Positions 23,013 through 26,480 of a DNA stretch of 26,480 bases are shown one piece after another. Each line of letters starts with the position of its first letter. Positions within the stretch are counted from its first letter, which is position 1. The translations under genes were made by a program, and so were the position numbers. This DNA comes from a bacterium (GTDB lineage: Bacteria; SZUA-79; Acidulodesulfobacterales; Acidulodesulfobacteraceae): contig JAKAKF010000258.1 in assembly GCA_021813595.1 (NCBI GenBank), positions 1-26,480 on the forward strand, read 5' to 3'. The notes under the pieces are model-generated. The model was given only the letters and a program-made list of their open reading frames with translations, had not been told where the DNA came from and ran no database searches.

Positions 23013-24302
23013 ATGGCTAATCTAATTAAAAATATCGAAATTAATCCTTTAAAAACGAGTTCGTCGTTAGGCGCGGCAGTCTTTTTTCTGGGACTGAAAA
23101 ATGCGGTTGTCCTTATGCACGGAGCCGTCGGCTGTGCAAGTTTTGACAAGGTAACGCTGACGAAGCATTTTCGCGAAAACATTCCGATAGTTACCACTGC
23201 CTTAAACGAATCGGGAGCAATTTTGGACGGAAAAGATTTTTTAATATCCGGAATTAAAAACGTTTACGAAAAAATGAAGCCGGATTTCATAGGGATTGCA
23301 TCGTCGGGCCTTACTGAAACAAACGGCGAAGACATCGCCGGCGTTATTAAAGATTTTAAAGGCGGGCTAGATACTCCCTTTGCGGACCTGATTTACGCAG
23401 GCACCCCGGATTATAAGGGCGGTTTTGAAGACGGTTATACTGCGGCAATGTTGTCGCTGTTAACCGAAACATTAAACAAAAACGGCAAATCGATTAAAAA
23501 ATCGAATAAAACGGTAAAAAGCATAAATGTTTTTTGTCCATCTTCATTTACCCCTCAGGATTTTTTGGAACTTCGCGAAGCTCTGGATTATTTTAGCTTC
23601 AAACCTCTTATGATACCGGATTTAGGTTTGTCGTTAGGCGGTTATCTGGACGAGAGGGGGTATCTGCAAACTACGGCAGACGGATTGGACGCAAAAGATT
23701 TACCGGATATTTATACCAGCCAATTTAATTTAATAATAGGTTTGAGCCTTAAAGACGCCGTAAAAAACATTGAAGGATTGACGGGGTTAAAGACATATTA
23801 TTTTCCTAATATATGCGGTCTGAAAAACAGCGATAAATTTTTTAATCTTCTTTCTAAAACGACCGGCAAAGAAATTCCGGAAAAATATAAAAGGCAGAGA
23901 AGCCGGCTTATGGATGCATATTTAGATGCGCATTTTTATTTTTCGGGAAAAGAAATCGCGCTGGCTCTCGGAGTAGATCTTTTAGACTCTTTCTCTTCCG
24001 TTTATTCGGAAATCGGCGCAAATTTAAAGCTCGGAATAACGACAAAGGTTATAGGCGATATTAGACATAGATTTTTAGATTTGCGCGAAGGCGATTTAGA
24101 TATGCTTGATACCCGCGGGAACGTGGATATGGTAGTTTCAAATTCCAACGCAAAATTTTATGCCGAAAATTTAGGCATACCTTTGCTTAGAGCAGGGTTT
24201 CCGATAATAGACGAAATAGGGCATAATTATAAACATTATATACTTTACGGGGGTGCTATAAACCTTGCCGTTGAAAGCGCAAATTTACTGAATAAAGAAT
24301 AA
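23013..24302 (+). CDS. nifN: FeMo-co scaffold protein NifN
   Basis: A 429-residue NifK paralogue, partner of NifE in the scaffold. It opens with the NifN-type EINPLKTSSSLGAAVFFLG, followed by HGAVGCASFDKVTLTKHFRE (C41) and TTALNESGAILDG. The IGIASSGLTETNGEDIAGV region also fits NifN. NifK-type cysteines C36 and C119 are replaced, as expected for NifN. There is no clear ribosome-binding site at the chosen ATG, so translation may be coupled to nifE, whose stop is 19 nt upstream. Confidence 0.93.
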   Translation: MANLIKNIEINPLKTSSSLGAAVFFLGLKNAVVLMHGAVGCASFDKVTLTKHFRENIPIVTTALNESGAILDGKDFLISGIKNVYEKMKPDFIGIASSGLTETNGEDIAGVIKDFKGGLDTPFADLIYAGTPDYKGGFEDGYTAAMLSLLTETLNKNGKSIKKSNKTVKSINVFCPSSFTPQDFLELREALDYFSFKPLMIPDLGLSLGGYLDERGYLQTTADGLDAKDLPDIYTSQFNLIIGLSLKDAVKNIEGLTGLKTYYFPNICGLKNSDKFFNLLSKTTGKEIPEKYKRQRSRLMDAYLDAHFYFSGKEIALALGVDLLDSFSSVYSEIGANLKLGITTKVIGDIRHRFLDLREGDLDMLDTRGNVDMVVSNSNAKFYAENLGIPLLRAGFPIIDEIGHNYKHYILYGGAINLAVESANLLNKE

Positions 24303-24310
24303 TTATAATA

Positions 24311-24335
24311 GGGGACAGATTTTAAATCTGTCCCC
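24311..24335. repeat. GGGGACAGATTT-type palindrome between nifN and nifX
   Basis: A 25-bp inverted repeat identical in arm sequence to the copy at 18196-18220: 12-bp perfect arms around one T. It fills the short gap between nifN and nifX and ends 9 bp before the nifX AAGGAGG ribosome-binding site. Confidence 0.85.
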
Positions 24336-24353
24336 TTTAGTAAGGAGGTTGAA

Positions 24354-24755
24354 ATGAAAGTAGGCTTTGCGACAAATGATAATATTTTAATCAATGACCA
24401 CTTTGGATGGGCTAAAAATTTTGCGGTATATGAAATTAACGGGGACGGTTTTAAATTTTTGGAAAACAGATATTTCGAAGAAGAGATTGAAGAACTTAGT
24501 AAGATAGATAAAAAAATCGAAGGGTTGCGGGATTTAAAGATTATCTTCGTGGAGAGCATCGGCGGCACGGCGGCCGCCCGTGTCGTAAAATCCGGCATCC
24601 ATCCGGTTGTCAAGAAAGGGGACAGACTTAAGTCTGTCCCCTTTAAAATAGAATCGGTTATGGAAGAGCTTCAGGCGGTTTTATCAAAAAACCCGCCTCC
24701 GTGGCTGAAAAAGATTATTCTTAAAGAAAGTGGCACAAACCTTGCAGATTCATAA
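24354..24755 (+). CDS. nifX: NifX-type FeMo-co carrier protein
   Basis: A 133-residue protein of the dinitrogenase iron-molybdenum cofactor biosynthesis domain family (NifX/NafY/NifB C-terminal type). It binds NifB-co or FeMo-co precursors in transit. Family features are MKVGFATNDNILINDHFGWAKNFAVYEI (start, broken here only by length) and the IIFVESIGGTAAARVVKSGIHPV core. A 30-bp palindrome is inserted in frame as KGDRLKSVPF (about residues 88-97), just after that core in a position likely to be a surface loop. AAGGAGG lies 6 nt before the ATG. The next gene begins 3 nt after its stop. Confidence 0.88.
   Translation: MKVGFATNDNILINDHFGWAKNFAVYEINGDGFKFLENRYFEEEIEELSKIDKKIEGLRDLKIIFVESIGGTAAARVVKSGIHPVVKKGDRLKSVPFKIESVMEELQAVLSKNPPPWLKKIILKESGTNLADS
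24615..24644. repeat. 30-bp perfect palindrome inserted in frame in nifX
   Basis: AAAGGGGACAGACTT and its exact complement, centred on CTTAAG. It is read in nifX as KGDRLKSVPF. It is a member of the same family as the copies at 5342, 18196, 18560 and 24311, but is read in a different phase from the copy in the Ehr small-subunit gene. Confidence 0.9.
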
Positions 24756-24758
24756 ATT

Positions 24759-25364
24759 ATGGGAGACGAAAAAGGTTTAAATTTAAATGTAAAAGTTTTA
24801 GTCGTCGATGATTTAAAGGAAAGAAGGGAAGAACTTAAATTTATTTTAAATTCCGTTACGGCTAATATATATGAAGCCGACAACGGAGCGGCGGCAGTCG
24901 TAGCGGCGGAAGAATTTAAGCCGGATATTATATTTATGGATATAAAGATGCCGTCGATGGACGGAATTACCGCCTGCAAAAAGATTATGGAGAAAACCCC
25001 CGTCCCGGTTATTTTTTTAACCGCCGGAGCCGGCGGCGTAAAAGATTACGATAATTATATGGAAGAATTGAAAGGGTCGGGGGCATTCTCTTATATAATA
25101 AAGCCCGCAAGAAAGAGCGAAATTTTGGCGCAGACTATAATCGCGATAGAAAATTTTAAGAGATTTCAGGATATTAAAAAAGAGAATGAGAACTTAAAGC
25201 AATATATAGAGGATAGGAAATTTATAGGCAAAGCAAAAAATATACTTATAGAAAAAGAAAGGATTTCAGAGAGAGAAGCTCACCGTAGGTTGCAGAAATT
25301 GAGTATGAACAGCGGACGTCCGATAGAGGAAATTGCGAAAGCGATTATTTTAACGGATTCATAA
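24759..25364 (+). CDS. Response regulator with ANTAR RNA-binding domain (GnfR-like)
   Basis: A 201-residue two-domain regulator. The receiver domain (about 11-130) has the acidic pair D17-D18, phosphoacceptor D61 (IIFMDIKMPSMDG), T88 and K115, all needed for phosphorelay. A short coiled linker (about 136-152) leads to the ANTAR domain (about 145-200: KFIGKAKNILIEKERISEREAH and RRLQKLSMNSGRPIEEIAKAI). ANTAR proteins bind paired hexaloop hairpins and prevent termination. In Geobacter, an ANTAR response regulator (GnfR) controls nif genes. Here the gene is inside the nif operon, 3 nt after nifX, and a matching RNA structure lies in the nifH leader, so autoregulated antitermination is likely. No partner histidine kinase is encoded in the window. 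Confidence 0.9.
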   Translation: MGDEKGLNLNVKVLVVDDLKERREELKFILNSVTANIYEADNGAAAVVAAEEFKPDIIFMDIKMPSMDGITACKKIMEKTPVPVIFLTAGAGGVKDYDNYMEELKGSGAFSYIIKPARKSEILAQTIIAIENFKRFQDIKKENENLKQYIEDRKFIGKAKNILIEKERISEREAHRRLQKLSMNSGRPIEEIAKAIILTDS

Positions 25365-25394
25365 AAAATAATTAACATAAAAAGGAGGCGCTTT

Positions 25395-25712
25395 ATGGAA
25401 ATGGTGAGGGCGATTATCAGGCCGGAAAAAGAAAAAGACGTGCTTAAGGCATTAGAGGAAAACGGATTTGTTTCCGTTACAAAGATGCATGTTTTCGGAA
25501 GAGGAAAACAAAAAGGGATTAAAGTAGGCGAAGTAGTTTACGATGAACTGCCGAAACTTGAACTGATGATTGTCGTGAATAAAGAAGACGCAAATAGGGT
25601 TTGCGATATTATTCAGGAAAATGCGGTAACGGGGCATATAGGCGACGGCAAGATATTTGTAATACCGGTATCAAATACTTATACCGTAAGAACGGGCGCC
25701 GAAGGGCTATAA
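25395..25712 (+). CDS. nifI1: PII-family nitrogenase regulator NifI1
   Basis: A 105-residue PII-like protein of the NifI1 subgroup. It shows the N-terminal MVRAIIRPEKEKDVLKAL strand-helix and the KMHVFGRGKQKGI stretch leading into a short T-loop. The C-terminal TGHIGDGKIFVIPV motif is the GlnB/GlnK-type nucleotide-binding signature. NifI1 and NifI2 form a complex that blocks NifDK when ammonium is present and is relieved by 2-oxoglutarate. An AGGAGG site lies 7 nt before the ATG. In methanogens and many anaerobes nifI1-nifI2 lie between nifH and nifD; here they are at the 3' end of the operon. Confidence 0.93.
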   Translation: MEMVRAIIRPEKEKDVLKALEENGFVSVTKMHVFGRGKQKGIKVGEVVYDELPKLELMIVVNKEDANRVCDIIQENAVTGHIGDGKIFVIPVSNTYTVRTGAEGL

Positions 25713-25742
25713 TAAATTATTATAATTTTAACGGGGATTTTT

Positions 25743-26150
25743 ATGGAATCAAAATTTGAAGAAAACGTCGTAGAAGTTATTGCGGTGATAAGAAGGCATA
25801 AAATTCAAGAAACTAAAGAAGCATTAAGCAAAGAAGGTTTTGACCAGATGACCTTTTATTCGGTTCACGGAAGAGGAAGGCAAAAAGGCCGCGGAGGACT
25901 CGCAAACGAACTCGACCCTGGATTAAATTTGATTACCGATAAAGCGGATATAGCCGATAACGATTATAGTTTTCTGCCTAAAAGAATGTTATCTCTGGCG
26001 ATTAAAGAAGACGATTTAGACAGAGCCGTAAAAGTTTTAATAAAGATAAATAAAACCGGTCATTACGGCGACGGAAAGATATTTGTTTTGCCCGTTAGGC
26101 TTACGGAGAGGATAAGAACTGCTGAAGAAGGGCTTTATGCGATAAGTTAA
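25743..26150 (+). CDS. nifI2: PII-family nitrogenase regulator NifI2
   Basis: A 135-residue PII-like protein of the NifI2 subgroup, longer than NifI1. It shows the VIRRHKIQETKEALSKEGF start, the VHGRGRQKGRGG motif typical of NifI2 and a long T-loop (about residues 50-82). The C-terminal TGHYGDGKIFVLPV signature matches the PII fold. It acts with NifI1 as an ammonium-dependent brake on nitrogenase activity. It is the last gene of the nif operon. It ends tail-to-tail with the minus-strand alkyltransferase gene, the two stop codons overlapping by 4 bp; no intrinsic terminator is visible there. Confidence 0.93.
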   Translation: MESKFEENVVEVIAVIRRHKIQETKEALSKEGFDQMTFYSVHGRGRQKGRGGLANELDPGLNLITDKADIADNDYSFLPKRMLSLAIKEDDLDRAVKVLIKINKTGHYGDGKIFVLPVRLTERIRTAEEGLYAIS

Positions 26151-26480
26151 AACCTGCGATTGTTATTTTCGAGGGACAGCAGAGCCGCTTTAAACTTTAT
26201 TCCGCCTCCGCCGGACCAGCCGCCTAATTTGCCGCCGGAGGCGGTTATTCTGTGGCAGGGAAGAATAATGGGAGTTCTATTTATGGATAAAGCCGTTGCG
26301 CATGCCCTTGAATATTTACCGTCATATCCGGCTTTCATCGCAAGTTCTTTATAGGATAAGGTTTCGCCGTATTTTACGCTTCGCAGGGTTTTAAGTATTT
26401 TGACGCAAAAATCGGAATATAAAGAAAAGTTTACGGGAATTTCACTGAAATCCACTAATTTATAGGAAAAATAGTCGTCT
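26147..26480 (-). CDS. ogt: Methylated-DNA--protein-cysteine alkyltransferase (Ogt type), 5' end outside the window
   Basis: The C-terminal DNA-binding and catalytic domain of an O6-alkylguanine-DNA alkyltransferase: VKYGETLSYKELAMKAG, the arginine-finger helix SRACATALSINRTPI, and the active-site PCHR followed by ITASGGKLGGWSGG. The frame stays open to the right edge, adding the residues DDYFSYKLV before the GTG at 26455. It aligns with the end of the N-terminal domain in Ogt proteins, so the true start is beyond 26480 and the gene is cut by the window rather than short. It repairs O6-alkylguanine by self-alkylation of the cysteine. It is unrelated to nitrogen fixation and marks the end of the nif cluster. 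Confidence 0.85.
   Translation of the reverse strand, partial: DDYFSYKLVDFSEIPVNFSLYSDFCVKILKTLRSVKYGETLSYKELAMKAGYDGKYSRACATALSINRTPIILPCHRITASGGKLGGWSGGGGIKFKAALLSLENNNRRF

Overview
The window (about 26.5 kb, AT-rich) reads as chromosomal DNA of an anaerobic or microaerophilic Gram-negative diazotroph. It carries an outer-membrane beta-barrel gene, a ferredoxin-rich energy-conserving complex, a complete Mo-nitrogenase core cluster with NifI-type PII proteins, and an ANTAR antitermination regulator. This mix resembles Desulfobacterota-like lineages, including acid-mine-drainage groups such as Ca. Acidulodesulfobacterales. That placement is a guess from gene content, since no phylogenetic marker is present.

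Region 1 (1-7588) is a leader followed by a six-gene operon. It encodes a complex I / group-4-hydrogenase-like membrane complex: NuoH-like, HyfE-like, first antiporter-like, NuoD-like large subunit, a fused ferredoxin-NuoB small subunit, and second antiporter-like. The large subunit lacks the cysteine motifs that bind NiFe, so this is an energy-converting hydrogenase-related (Ehr) complex rather than a hydrogenase. Its electron partner is unknown. Region 2 (7589-11568) holds two divergent NRAMP-type metal transporters. The first has a consensus-like promoter overlapped by a perfect 24-bp inverted repeat. Between the two lies a collapsed insertion sequence with terminal repeats and a 66-codon transposase remnant.

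Region 3 (11570-13085) is a small scrap yard. Two directly oriented MITE-like elements flank a broken molybdopterin oxidoreductase fragment and an outer-membrane protein gene. Region 4 (13089-15268, minus strand) holds nifV, a Fur-family regulator gene and an exported DsrE-like gene.

Region 5 (15269-26150, plus strand) is the nitrogenase operon: nifH, nifB, a SAM methyltransferase, a ferredoxin III, nifD, nifK, nifE, nifN, nifX, a REC-ANTAR regulator, nifI1 and nifI2. The nifH leader has a sigma-54-type promoter followed by two adjacent hexaloop hairpins. The right arm of the second hairpin can pair instead into a 12-bp terminator stem ending in a U-run. This is the architecture expected for ANTAR-controlled antitermination, and an ANTAR protein is encoded in the same operon. 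NifI1/NifI2 would add post-translational switch-off. A family of short palindromes (core GGGGACAGATTT and its complement) is scattered through the Ehr and nif operons, and two copies are inserted in frame inside genes. At the right edge a partial O6-alkylguanine-DNA alkyltransferase gene converges on nifI2.
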